A DNA stretch of 64,000 nucleotides from Streptomyces griseoluteus (GTDB lineage: Bacteria; Actinomycetota; Actinomycetes; Streptomycetales; Streptomycetaceae). Below the pieces are notes generated by a model. It was not told the DNA's origin and did no database searches. It was given only the letters and a program-made list of their open reading frames with translations. Position numbers and translations under genes: made by a program. This document shows positions 7,563-14,651 of this stretch, one piece after another; position 1 is the stretch's first letter, and each line of letters starts with the position of its first letter. The DNA lies in assembly GCA_000717735.1 (NCBI GenBank), contig JOBE01000025.1:1-64000 (forward strand), in the 5' to 3' direction.

Positions 7563-8711
7563 ATGCCTGTCTCCCCCGCCATGGCAGAGGATCTGGCCGC
7601 CGCCATCGCGAAGCTGTACGTGGACGCGGAGCTCGCGCTGCTGGAGAAGCTCCGCAAGGCGTTGATGGAGGGCATCGACAGCCCGCTGTGGGCGGAGATC
7701 AAGCTCCGCTCGATTGGAGACCTCCGGGCTGCCGTGGAGGAGGTCACCGCCGCCCTTCAGCAGGACTCGAACGGAGCCGTCGGCCAGGCGCTCGCCGAGG
7801 CGTACGGCCGCGGGCGGCAGGCCGCCGTCGCCGAGCTTGGCGCGCTCGACATCGGCCGCGAGCTCCAGGCCCGCGACGTTCTCCCCGGGGCGCCGGCCGT
7901 CGACCGGCTCGCCGCCTCGTACGCGCAGGACACGCGCCCGCTGTACGTACGCATCACGCGCGCGGTCGTGGACGTGTACCGGTCGATCGTCACCCGAGCG
8001 TCCGCTTCGACGCTGCTCGGCGGCCTCACCCGGCGGCAGGCCACTCAGCACGCGCTCGACCGCTTTGCCCAGCGCGGGGTCAGCGGCTTCGTCGACTCCG
8101 CGGGGCGTTCCTGGGAGTTGGCGGCCTACGCCGAGATGGCCGTCCGGTCGGTCACCGCCCGCGCGGCGATCGAGGGCCACATCGACGCCCTGGGCGAGCT
8201 TGGCGTGGGGCTGGTGATCGTGTCTGATGCGCCGCTGGAGTGCGAGCTGTGCGCGCCGTGGGAGGGCGAAGTCCTCACGCTCGGCCCCGAGTCGGGGCCG
8301 CGGACGGTGCGGGTCGAGAAGGCGATCCAGCCGTCCGGCCTGCGGGCTGCGTTCCGGCCGCCGGAGACGGTCGCTGTGCACGTGGCCGGGAGCCTGGTTG
8401 AGGCGCGCGCGGCCGGGTTGTTCCATCCGAACTGCAGGCACTCCCTGTCCGCGTTCTTGCCCGGAGTAACCATCCGGCCGCCGCACCACCCGACGCCGGG
8501 AACGACGTACGCGGACACGCAACGGCAGCGGGAGATCGAGCGGACCATCCGGGCGTGGAAGCGGCGGCAGGTCGCCGCAACGACCGAGGCCGATCGGCGC
8601 CGCGCTGGGGCGTACGTACGGAAGTGGCAGGCCAAGGCGCGCGCCCATGTGGATGCGCACCCGGACCTTCGCCGCAAGCCAGCCCGAGAGCAGATCGGGC
8701 AGGCCCGCTAG
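7563..8711 (+). CDS. Phage minor capsid protein (MuF/minor capsid protein 2-like)
   Basis: The 382-residue protein is associated with the portal and head interior. The N-terminal two thirds are helical. A metal-ligand-like cluster follows: CELCAPWEG (about residues 222-230) and FHPNCRHS (about 286-293), the CxxC...HPNCRH pattern of minor capsid protein 2 and related MuF-like head proteins. A basic helical tail (RAWKRRQ onward) ends it. ATG 7563 is chosen over longer in-frame options because GAGGAGGGG precedes it. The stop overlaps the convergent minus-strand gene by 4 bases. Confidence 0.88.
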   Translation: MPVSPAMAEDLAAAIAKLYVDAELALLEKLRKALMEGIDSPLWAEIKLRSIGDLRAAVEEVTAALQQDSNGAVGQALAEAYGRGRQAAVAELGALDIGRELQARDVLPGAPAVDRLAASYAQDTRPLYVRITRAVVDVYRSIVTRASASTLLGGLTRRQATQHALDRFAQRGVSGFVDSAGRSWELAAYAEMAVRSVTARAAIEGHIDALGELGVGLVIVSDAPLECELCAPWEGEVLTLGPESGPRTVRVEKAIQPSGLRAAFRPPETVAVHVAGSLVEARAAGLFHPNCRHSLSAFLPGVTIRPPHHPTPGTTYADTQRQREIERTIRAWKRRQVAATTEADRRRAGAYVRKWQAKARAHVDAHPDLRRKPAREQIGQAR

Positions 8712-9046
8712 ACCTCGGCCATCGGCGGCACCCCGGCACCAGTGAAGCGGATCGTCCAGCCGTCACCGAGGACCGGCTGCACGTCCGTCACGATGGCCCG
8801 CCCGGTGTGCGGGACACCCGGGAGTTGCACCTCCACCCCGTGCAGGGCGTCCACCCACTGCGCGGCAGGCCCCAGATTGGCGTGGGGGATGGCGGCTTCC
8901 GCCTCCCAGCCCCGGAGCAGCTCCACCGGCGTGTCGGGCCAGGTCACTCCGTCGTCATAGGTGGCGAAGACCCGCACCCGCAGGTCGGCGATCTCCTCGC
9001 CGTCGATCACGGCCGGGCCCTCGTACGTCTTCAACGTCGATTCCAT
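8708..9046 (-). CDS. Inverted small gene inside the head module (moron-like)
   Basis: A 112-residue, beta-rich protein beginning MESTLKTYEGPAVIDG. It resembles small DUF4873-like beta domains (YEGPA start, repeated V-R-V strands, a WTIRFTGAG ending), but this match is weak. It is the only minus-strand gene inside the head genes, placed between minor capsid and scaffold and convergent with the former. That fits a moron, an independently expressed insert. No promoter was identified; function unknown. Confidence 0.62.
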   Translation of the reverse strand: MESTLKTYEGPAVIDGEEIADLRVRVFATYDDGVTWPDTPVELLRGWEAEAAIPHANLGPAAQWVDALHGVEVQLPGVPHTGRAIVTDVQPVLGDGWTIRFTGAGVPPMAEV

Positions 9047-9099
9047 GCGCCCAGTCTCCCCGCCTGCGCGCCCGACAGCGGCGCGCCCCTGAACTTCCC

Positions 9100-9183
9100 T
9101 CCGCCTGGCGCGGACGGGAGCACGACGGCCCGCCTGGCGCGGGCCATGCACCACCTCTTCCTCAGGTCGGCCTGGCGCCGGCC
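9100..9183. repeat. Three hairpins with identical CTGGC loops and covarying stems
   Basis: Three stem-loops share the pentaloop CTGGC: 9100-9114 (5-bp stem), 9127-9145 (7-bp stem) and 9165-9183 (7 bp with one G-T pair). The stem sequences differ but pairing is kept, so the structure rather than the sequence is conserved. They fill the space between the inverted gene and the scaffold gene and would be transcribed in the late mRNA. Possible roles are mRNA stabilisation, processing or termination of the minus-strand transcript. Confidence 0.72.
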
Positions 9184-9213
9184 AACCCCTACGCGCCCCA
9201 GGAGGGCACGACC

Positions 9214-10002
9214 ATGCCGAAGCGCACCCTCGCCCGCCACGCCCGCCACGGCACCGGCTGGGCCCACCCCTACTCGACCGGCCCTTTCGACCCGTACCTG
9301 TACGCGGACGGCGGGGACGGAGACGGATCCGCTTCCGGATCTGGCGCGGACCAGTCCGGAGGACAGGCCGCTGACCAGGGCGGAGACCAGTCCGGACAGA
9401 CGGACGGCTCCGGATCCGACTCCGGACAGGGCTCCGGACAGCAGTCCGGCAAGGGCAGCACCGGCGACCAGGCCGCCATGGTCGAGCAGCTGAAGAAGGA
9501 CCTCGCCGCCGCCCGCAAGGAGGCCGCGAAGGACCGGACCACCGCGAAGCAGCAGGCCGCCGACGAGGCCGTGAAGGCGCTGACGGAGAAGCTCGGCAAG
9601 GCCCTCGGTCTCGTCAAGGACGACGTACCGCCGGACCCCGCCGCGCTCGCCAAGGCGATCGAGCAGAAGGATGCCGCGCTCACCGAGCGAGAAAGCCAGC
9701 TCCGCGCCAAGGACGTCGAACTCGCCGTCTGGACCCGTGCCGACAAGGCCGGCGCCAAGGCGGGCGCGCTGCTCGACTCCCGGTCCTTCCTTCGGCAGAT
9801 CGCCGATCTCGACCCGGCGGACAAGGGCTTCACGAAGGCTCTCGACGACGCCATCACGGCGGCCGTGAAGGACAACGCCTCCTTCGCCGTGCAGTCGGCC
9901 AGCCGCTCCGGCGGCGACCTGTCCGGCGGCACCGGCGAGACCAACGCGAAGGGGCGGTCCGGGTCCCTGTCCGGCGCCGTCTCGCACCACTACCAGACCT
10001 GA
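9214..10002 (+). CDS. Capsid scaffolding protein
   Basis: This 262-residue protein guides prohead assembly. The N-terminus is followed by a low-complexity Gly/Ser/Gln/Asp segment (about residues 33-87) in which Ser-Gly pairs are written TCC-GGA at least six times, although GGA is an uncommon Gly codon here. Then comes a long charged coiled coil (about 90-175, QLKKDLAAARKEAAK onward) and a C-terminal helical part. Coiled coil, acidity and position directly before the major capsid gene define the scaffold. The ATG lies downstream of CAGGAGGG. Confidence 0.85.
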   Translation: MPKRTLARHARHGTGWAHPYSTGPFDPYLYADGGDGDGSASGSGADQSGGQAADQGGDQSGQTDGSGSDSGQGSGQQSGKGSTGDQAAMVEQLKKDLAAARKEAAKDRTTAKQQAADEAVKALTEKLGKALGLVKDDVPPDPAALAKAIEQKDAALTERESQLRAKDVELAVWTRADKAGAKAGALLDSRSFLRQIADLDPADKGFTKALDDAITAAVKDNASFAVQSASRSGGDLSGGTGETNAKGRSGSLSGAVSHHYQT

Positions 10003-10022
10003 TCCCACCTGAGGAGAACCTC

Positions 10023-11087
10023 ATGCCCATCACCCTTGCCCAGGCGCAGGTGAACACGCAGACGGACGTCGACTACGCCGTCATCGACAACCTCCGCCGG
10101 TACTCCTGGCTGCTCGACCAGATCGTCTTCGACGACACGGTCAACCCGGGCACCGGCGGCGGCACCCTCACCTACGGCTTCACCCGCCTCACGGCCGCCC
10201 GCTCCGCCGCGTTCCGCGCCCTGAACGCCGAGTACACCGCCGGACAGGCCACCCGCGCCCGCTCGTCCGTCGAGCTCAAGCCTCTCGGCGGCCGGTTCGA
10301 CATCGACCGGGTTCTCGCCCGCCTCGGCGCCGCGCAGACCAACGAGATCACGTTCCAGATGCAGCAGCTGCTGACGGCCACCCGGACGAAGTTCCAGGAC
10401 GAGCTGATCAACGGCGACGTCGCCGTCGACGCCAACGGCTTCGACGGCCTCGACAAGGCCCTCACCGGAACGAGCACCGAGTACCTCCCGGCCTCCGAAG
10501 GCGTCACGAGCGGCTACCTCGACTGGACCCGCGGCACCATCGACACCCAGGCCGAGGCCATGGCGCAGCTCGACCTCGTCGACGACTTCCTCTCCCGGAT
10601 CGTCCCCTCCCAGACCGGCGGCGGCGACCAGGGCGCGCCCGGTTCCCTCCCCCCGGGCGTCAAGGCCATCCTCGGCAACACCAAGAGCATCACCCGCATG
10701 CGGGCCCTCGGTCGCTGGGCCGGCATCTACACCCAGACCAAGGACGACCTGGGCCGGGAGATCGAGACCTACGGCCCGTGGCGGCTCATCGACCTCGGCG
10801 ACAACGCCCTCGGCACCGCGCCGATCATCCCGATCGAGACCCGCGACGCGGACGGCGCTGGGGCCGGCGGCAACATCACCGGTCTGACGGACCTGTACGC
10901 GGCCAGCTTCGGCCTCGATTCGCTGCACGGTGCGAGCGTCGCCGGTAAGCCGCTGGTGGAGACCTGGATGCCCGACTTCCAGACCGCAGGCGCCGTGAAG
11001 TCGGGCGAGATCGAGATGGGTCCGGTCGCCATGGTGCTCCGCAACACCAAGGCCTGCGGCGTCCTGCGGAACCTCAAGGTCCAGTAG
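10023..11087 (+). CDS. Major capsid protein
   Basis: The 354-residue main head subunit is presumably of HK97 fold. Its features are a short N-terminal arm, an early beta region (LTYGFTRL), a helical spine-like segment rich in R/Q/E (about 95-130), an ILGNTKSITRMR region (about 220), a beta-rich A-domain and a C-terminal strand region ending LRNLKVQ. It directly follows the scaffold gene with a GAGGAGAACC ribosome site. No internal protease gene is seen, so assembly probably depends on the separate scaffold (inference). Confidence 0.9.
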   Translation: MPITLAQAQVNTQTDVDYAVIDNLRRYSWLLDQIVFDDTVNPGTGGGTLTYGFTRLTAARSAAFRALNAEYTAGQATRARSSVELKPLGGRFDIDRVLARLGAAQTNEITFQMQQLLTATRTKFQDELINGDVAVDANGFDGLDKALTGTSTEYLPASEGVTSGYLDWTRGTIDTQAEAMAQLDLVDDFLSRIVPSQTGGGDQGAPGSLPPGVKAILGNTKSITRMRALGRWAGIYTQTKDDLGREIETYGPWRLIDLGDNALGTAPIIPIETRDADGAGAGGNITGLTDLYAASFGLDSLHGASVAGKPLVETWMPDFQTAGAVKSGEIEMGPVAMVLRNTKACGVLRNLKVQ

Positions 11088-11096
11088 GAGGACGTC

Positions 11097-11459
11097 ATGA
11101 ACCGATACCACGTCACCGCTCCGGACCCGCAGTTCGAGGGTGAATCGTGCGGCGTCGTCTTCAAGGACGGCGCTGCGTCCGTGTCCGACGAGACCAAGGA
11201 GGGCCGGGCGGCGGTCGAGTACTTCCGCCGCCGCGGCTACGCCGTGTCTCTGGGGGCCGAGGCAGAGCAGCCGGAGCCCGTCGGCACCTTCCCCGAGGGG
11301 GCGTTCGATCCCGCCGTCCACGACGCGGCCGAGGTAATCGCCTACCTTGACGCGCTCGGTGACGACGAGGAAGCGGTGGCCGAGTTTGCCCGGGTCATCG
11401 AGGTCGAGCGGAACAGCAAGGCGCGCAAGACGGTGCTCGCGCTCGCTGAGGAGGCCTGA
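11097..11459 (+). CDS. Small head-associated protein
   Basis: A 120-residue acidic protein. The N-terminal 45 residues form a compact beta unit (VVFKDGAASVSDETKEG...AVEYFRRRGYAV) resembling the small domains found just after capsid genes in many actinophages. The C-terminal half is helical and acidic. ATG is preceded by AGGAGG and starts 9 bp after the capsid stop. A head decoration or connector accessory role is likely; exact function unknown. Confidence 0.72.
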   Translation: MNRYHVTAPDPQFEGESCGVVFKDGAASVSDETKEGRAAVEYFRRRGYAVSLGAEAEQPEPVGTFPEGAFDPAVHDAAEVIAYLDALGDDEEAVAEFARVIEVERNSKARKTVLALAEEA

Positions 11460-11462
11460 CGC

Positions 11463-11972
11463 ATGCCGCTCACCAGTGACCTCGGTGTCAGCGTGTCCAG
11501 CACGCAGACGAAGGCCGCGGACCTGTCCACGCCCGCTGACCCGCTGGCGTGGCGGCGGAGCCTGCACCTGGAGTCCGGCACCAGCGCCGGGAAGGCCGAC
11601 CTGCGGTTCGCGGACACACGGACGCTTGCAGCATCCGCGACGGAGGATCTCGACCTCGCCGGGGTCCTCGTCGACTCCTTCGGGGCGACGCTCACCTTCG
11701 CCCGGATCAAGGGCCTGGTCATCGCCGCGTCGTCTGCGAACACGAACAACGTGGTCGTCGGCGGGGCCGCCGCGAACGCGTGGGCGGCGCTGCTCGGCGC
11801 CACGGGCACGCTCACGCTGCGCCCCGGGGCGTCCGTGGCGCTCATGACCGGCTCGGCCGACTCCACCGCCTACGCGGTCACCGCCGGAACCGCCGACCTG
11901 CTCAAGATCGCCAACTCCGGGGCCGGTACGTCGGTCTCATACGACATCGTCATCATCGGCACCAGCGCCTGA
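11463..11972 (+). CDS. Structural protein, probable head decoration/fibre-like
   Basis: A 169-residue Ala/Thr/Ser/Gly-rich protein predicted to be almost all beta (ATLTFARIKGLVIAAS, GTLTLRPGASVALMTG). It starts 3 bp after the preceding stop. Such low-complexity beta proteins next to the capsid gene are usually virion decoration proteins; no signature motif confirms it here. Confidence 0.68.
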   Translation: MPLTSDLGVSVSSTQTKAADLSTPADPLAWRRSLHLESGTSAGKADLRFADTRTLAASATEDLDLAGVLVDSFGATLTFARIKGLVIAASSANTNNVVVGGAAANAWAALLGATGTLTLRPGASVALMTGSADSTAYAVTAGTADLLKIANSGAGTSVSYDIVIIGTSA

Positions 11973-11985
11973 GGGGGTGGTCGCC

Positions 11986-12408
11986 ATGCCACGCATCTAC
12001 GCGACCGCCACCGAGTTCGAGGAGTACACCGGGGAGTCTCCGGCGCCGGCCGACATCACGGTCCGGCTCCGGCGCGCCTCGGCGTTCCTCGACTCCCAGG
12101 TGTTCCGGCTCTGTGCGTACAGCGTCGACGACACCGGCATGCCGACTGACCCGCTCGTTCTGGCCGCGTTCGCTGACGCGTGCTGCGCGCAGGTGGAGTG
12201 GGGCATCGACGTCGGCGACGTGACGGGCGGGGCCGGGGTCGGCTGGGGGTCGGTCGAGATCGGCTCGGCCAAGCTCAGCCGCTCCGTCACCGCAACGTCG
12301 GGTGACGAAGCGCCGGGGCGGCAGGTCGCGCCCTCGGTCTGGGACGCGCTGCGCTCCCCTGACCTGACGCCGGATCTCCTGGTGATCGGGGCGGTGGCCA
12401 CGTGCTGA
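11986..12408 (+). CDS. Head-tail connector (gp6-like adaptor)
   Basis: The 140-residue adaptor joins the portal ring to the tail. The N-terminal YATATEFEEYTGE and helix-rich body followed by PLVLAAFADACCAQVEWG match the DNA-packaging/head-tail connector fold (HK97 gp6 type). ATG 11986 is preferred over GTG 11977 because GGGGGTGG is placed correctly for it. The last 7 bases overlap the next gene. Confidence 0.78.
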   Translation: MPRIYATATEFEEYTGESPAPADITVRLRRASAFLDSQVFRLCAYSVDDTGMPTDPLVLAAFADACCAQVEWGIDVGDVTGGAGVGWGSVEIGSAKLSRSVTATSGDEAPGRQVAPSVWDALRSPDLTPDLLVIGAVATC

Positions 12409-12722
12409 CGACCCTGCCCAAGTTCATGCTCGGTCACACGGTGACGGTCGAGCCGTACCTCGGGCGCACCTCGGTGGGCCCCCGGTACGGCCCGGCCTCG
12501 CCAGTGCGGTGCTTCGTCGACGAGCAGACTCGGACCGTACGGGATCCGACCGGCCGCGAGGTCGTCTCCTCGTCGACGTTCTACGCCCGGCCTGGTATCG
12601 ACTGCCCGCAGGACTCCCGTGTCACCCTGCCGTCCGGTCGGAAGACCACCGTGATCGCCCGCCTCGACCGCGACGGCGGCGGCATGCCGACCCCGGACCA
12701 TGTGGAGGTGCAGCTTCTGTGA
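12402..12722 (+). CDS. Head-tail adaptor / head closure protein
   Basis: A 106-residue beta-barrel-like protein (GHTVTVEPYLG, VRCFVDEQTRTVRD, VVSSSTFYARPG), the usual fold of head-closure proteins (SPP1 gp16/HK97 gp8 class). GTG start overlaps the preceding gene, and the stop overlaps the next GTG. Assignment rests on size, beta pattern and position. Confidence 0.75.
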   Translation: MLTTLPKFMLGHTVTVEPYLGRTSVGPRYGPASPVRCFVDEQTRTVRDPTGREVVSSSTFYARPGIDCPQDSRVTLPSGRKTTVIARLDRDGGGMPTPDHVEVQLL

Positions 12723-13075
12723 GCCCGCAGTACACCCGCTTTCGCCCCGGGAACGCCCGCGCGCAGTGGACCGCGCGCGGGCGGCGCCTCGCCGGTGAGG
12801 GTCTGCAACGGGGCCTCGAACACGTTCTCGCCGAGGCTCGGAAGATCGTGCCGCTCGACGAGGGCACCCTCGAACGCTCGGGCCGCGTTGTCCGCGACGG
12901 CCTGAACGGCGCGGTCACCTTCGACACCGTCTACGCGGTCAGGCAGCACGAGGAACTCACCTGGCGGCACCTGCCCGGCCGGTCCGCGAAGTACCTGGAG
13001 ATCCCGATGAATCGGGAGCGGGACGTCGTCCTTCAGCTCATGGCCGTGGATATGCGGCGGTGGCTCCGTGGATGA
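12719..13075 (+). CDS. Tail completion protein (HK97 gp10-like)
   Basis: The 118-residue protein has the HK97 gp10 pattern: N-terminal helix (ARGRRLAGEGLQRGLEHVLAEA), the KIVPLDEGTLERSGRV motif (about residues 42-57) that resembles the family core P-x-D-T-G-x-L-R-x-S, then a YAVRQHEELTWRHL region. GTG overlaps the previous stop by 4 bases, and the stop overlaps the next gene by 8. Confidence 0.82.
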   Translation: MSPQYTRFRPGNARAQWTARGRRLAGEGLQRGLEHVLAEARKIVPLDEGTLERSGRVVRDGLNGAVTFDTVYAVRQHEELTWRHLPGRSAKYLEIPMNRERDVVLQLMAVDMRRWLRG

Positions 13076-13505
13076 CGAACCTGACCTCCTTGACGGCCTC
13101 GCCCGCTACCTGGCGGAGCGCGGTCTCGTCACCTACACCCCCGGCGGCGACCTCACCGACGACTGCTTTCTGGAGCACATGCCGCCCGAGCCGGATGAGG
13201 CGGTCGTCCTCACCGTGTACGACGACCGCTCCGAGCCCGACTCCCTGCTCCCGTACGACGAACCGCGCGTGCAGGTCCGGGTGCGCGGCACGGCGGACCC
13301 GCGGGTGTCCCGCCGGCGGTGCCGCGCGATCCGGTCGGCGCTTCACGGCCTCGGCCCGGTCGTCCTGCCGGGCGGGACCGAGCTGATCCTGTCCGTCTGT
13401 ATCCAGGGCGACGCTGCGTCCATGGGCGTCGACGAGACCCAGCGGCACGAGCACGTCGCGAACTTCCGTATGGAGGTCGTGAGCCCGACGGCTCACCGCT
13501 CCTAA
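13068..13505 (+). CDS. Tail terminator-like minor tail protein
   Basis: A 145-residue alpha/beta protein with an N-terminal helix (LLDGLARYLAERG) and strands VQVRVRG and ILSVCIQGD, as in tail terminators (gpU/SPP1 gp17 class) that cap the tail tube. GTG start overlaps the preceding gene. It sits immediately before the major tail protein, the standard location. Confidence 0.75.
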   Translation: MDDEPDLLDGLARYLAERGLVTYTPGGDLTDDCFLEHMPPEPDEAVVLTVYDDRSEPDSLLPYDEPRVQVRVRGTADPRVSRRRCRAIRSALHGLGPVVLPGGTELILSVCIQGDAASMGVDETQRHEHVANFRMEVVSPTAHRS

Positions 13506-13519
13506 CCCCACCCACTTCC

Positions 13520-13547
13520 GAGCCCGCCGCCTCCCGGCCGCGGGCTC
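13520..13547 (+). terminator. Hairpin before the major tail protein gene
   Basis: An 8-bp stem (GAGCCCGC 13520-13527 with GCGGGCTC 13540-13547) is followed by TTCGTC. It sits in the only sizeable gap of the tail region and may partly terminate transcription or stabilise the mRNA end before the highly expressed tail-tube gene. Confidence 0.55.
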
Positions 13548-13570
13548 TTCGTCATGCCCAGGAGGAGCCC

Positions 13571-14047
13571 ATGGCACCCCGCAAGTACAACGCTCGCGAC
13601 TGCGAGTTCGAGATCGAGGACTTCCTCAACCCCGGTACCTGGGTCGCGTTCCGTACCGCGGACGCGGGCTCGGGCGAGGGCGGCATCAACACCTTCTCGC
13701 GCAGCTTCGAGTACGAGGCCACCGACACCACGACTTTCGGGTCGAACGGTCGGGCCGAGACGCAGAACATGCAGGAGGGCATGGCGATGTCCCTGGAGGG
13801 TTTCCGCCTGAAGGACCCCGCCACCGGCGCCCTCGATCCCGCCATGGCGCTCGCCGAGCTTCAGGCCGGCCGCCTCGGCAACGACAGCCTGTGTGGCTTC
13901 CGGTTCGCGGCCCCCGGTGACACCACGTGGGAGGTCTGGCAGGCCACGTGGCAGCTCGGCGACCAGGGCGGCGGCAACAACGACAAGGTCTCCTGGTCCG
14001 CCACCGTCACCCGCTCCGGCGCCGCCACCACGGCGGTGAAGGCGTGA
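13571..14047 (+). CDS. Major tail (tube) protein
   Basis: The 158-residue protein forms the tail tube. It is beta-rich and short, with WVAFRTADAGSGEGGINTFSRSFEYEATDTTTF near the N-terminus and a C-terminal strand (DKVSWSATVTRSG) typical of siphovirus tube proteins. A strong GGAGGAG precedes the ATG, consistent with high expression. It is followed at once by the frameshifted chaperone genes. Confidence 0.85.
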   Translation: MAPRKYNARDCEFEIEDFLNPGTWVAFRTADAGSGEGGINTFSRSFEYEATDTTTFGSNGRAETQNMQEGMAMSLEGFRLKDPATGALDPAMALAELQAGRLGNDSLCGFRFAAPGDTTWEVWQATWQLGDQGGGNNDKVSWSATVTRSGAATTAVKA

Positions 14048-14505
14048 CCGCGGGCGGCTCGTCGTGGGACGAGTTCAAGCGCGAGGCGTTTGGCAATCGC
14101 ACCGAGGACATCGAAGGTGTCATCGTTCGCGTGCCGTCCGACCTTCCGTTCGGCTTCGGCGACCGGCTCGCCGACCTGTCCGCATCCTCGGACCGCGCGG
14201 ACGTGGAGGACCTGGTCGACGCCCTCTTCGGCCCCGAAGTGCTCGACCAGTGGATCGAGGCCGGCATCGGCAGCATGGGCTTGATGACCATCCTCACCTG
14301 GGGCATGGCGCAGGGCTCCGGCCAGACCGACTTCACGTTCCAGGAGGCCTACGCCGCGCTCACGAGCGACGACCCGGGAAAAGCGCTCGCCCCGCAGCCC
14401 CGGAACCGAGCCGAACGGCGCGCGCGGTCGAACGGCACTGGTGGGCGGTCGAGGCGGACTACGCCCGCGAGTACGGGCTCGACCCCCGCAGCATCGCGCG
14501 ACTGA
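14044..14505 (+). CDS. Tail assembly chaperone, short product (gpG-like)
   Basis: The zero-frame product has 153 residues. It starts GTG overlapping the tail-protein stop. The N-terminal part (about 1-110) is acidic and helical (DRADVEDLVDALFGPEVLDQW, MGLMTILTWGM). After GGGAAAA at 14376-14382 the zero frame encodes only a Pro/Ser/Arg/Thr-rich tail. Tail chaperones of this kind coat the tape measure protein during tail assembly. Position between tube and tape measure genes is diagnostic. Confidence 0.85.
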   Translation: MTAGGSSWDEFKREAFGNRTEDIEGVIVRVPSDLPFGFGDRLADLSASSDRADVEDLVDALFGPEVLDQWIEAGIGSMGLMTILTWGMAQGSGQTDFTFQEAYAALTSDDPGKALAPQPRNRAERRARSNGTGGRSRRTTPASTGSTPAASRD

Positions 14506-14633
14506 CCCAGCGCCGCTTCGAGACCCTCCTCCGCGGCCTCTCGCCTGAGGCGATCTTCTGGCGCCTCGCGGGCGAGGAGATCTCCATCGTCGACGACCCC
14601 GACGAGATCCGGGCCGCTCTCCGATCCACCTGA
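14044..14633 (+). CDS. Tail assembly chaperone, -1 frameshift product (gpGT-like)
   Basis: A -1 ribosomal slip on GGGAAAA (14376-14382) joins the first 113 codons to a second frame that encodes 83 further residues, ending at 14633 (about 196 residues total). The extension is helical with WWAVEADYAREYGLDPRSIARL, typical of the T part of such chaperones. The downstream frame has no good start of its own. The long form bridges the tube protein and tape measure in the known lambda model. Confidence 0.82.
14376..14382 (+). promoter_or_regulatory. Programmed -1 frameshift slippery site GGGAAAA
   Basis: In the zero frame the codons are CCG GGA AAA GCG, so G-GGA-AAA fits the X-XXY-YYZ rule. Slippage moves the ribosome into the frame ending at 14633. 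It parallels the GGGAAAG site of lambda G/GT. Confidence 0.82.
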
Positions 14634-14651
14634 CACTGAAGGGGGTCTGAG

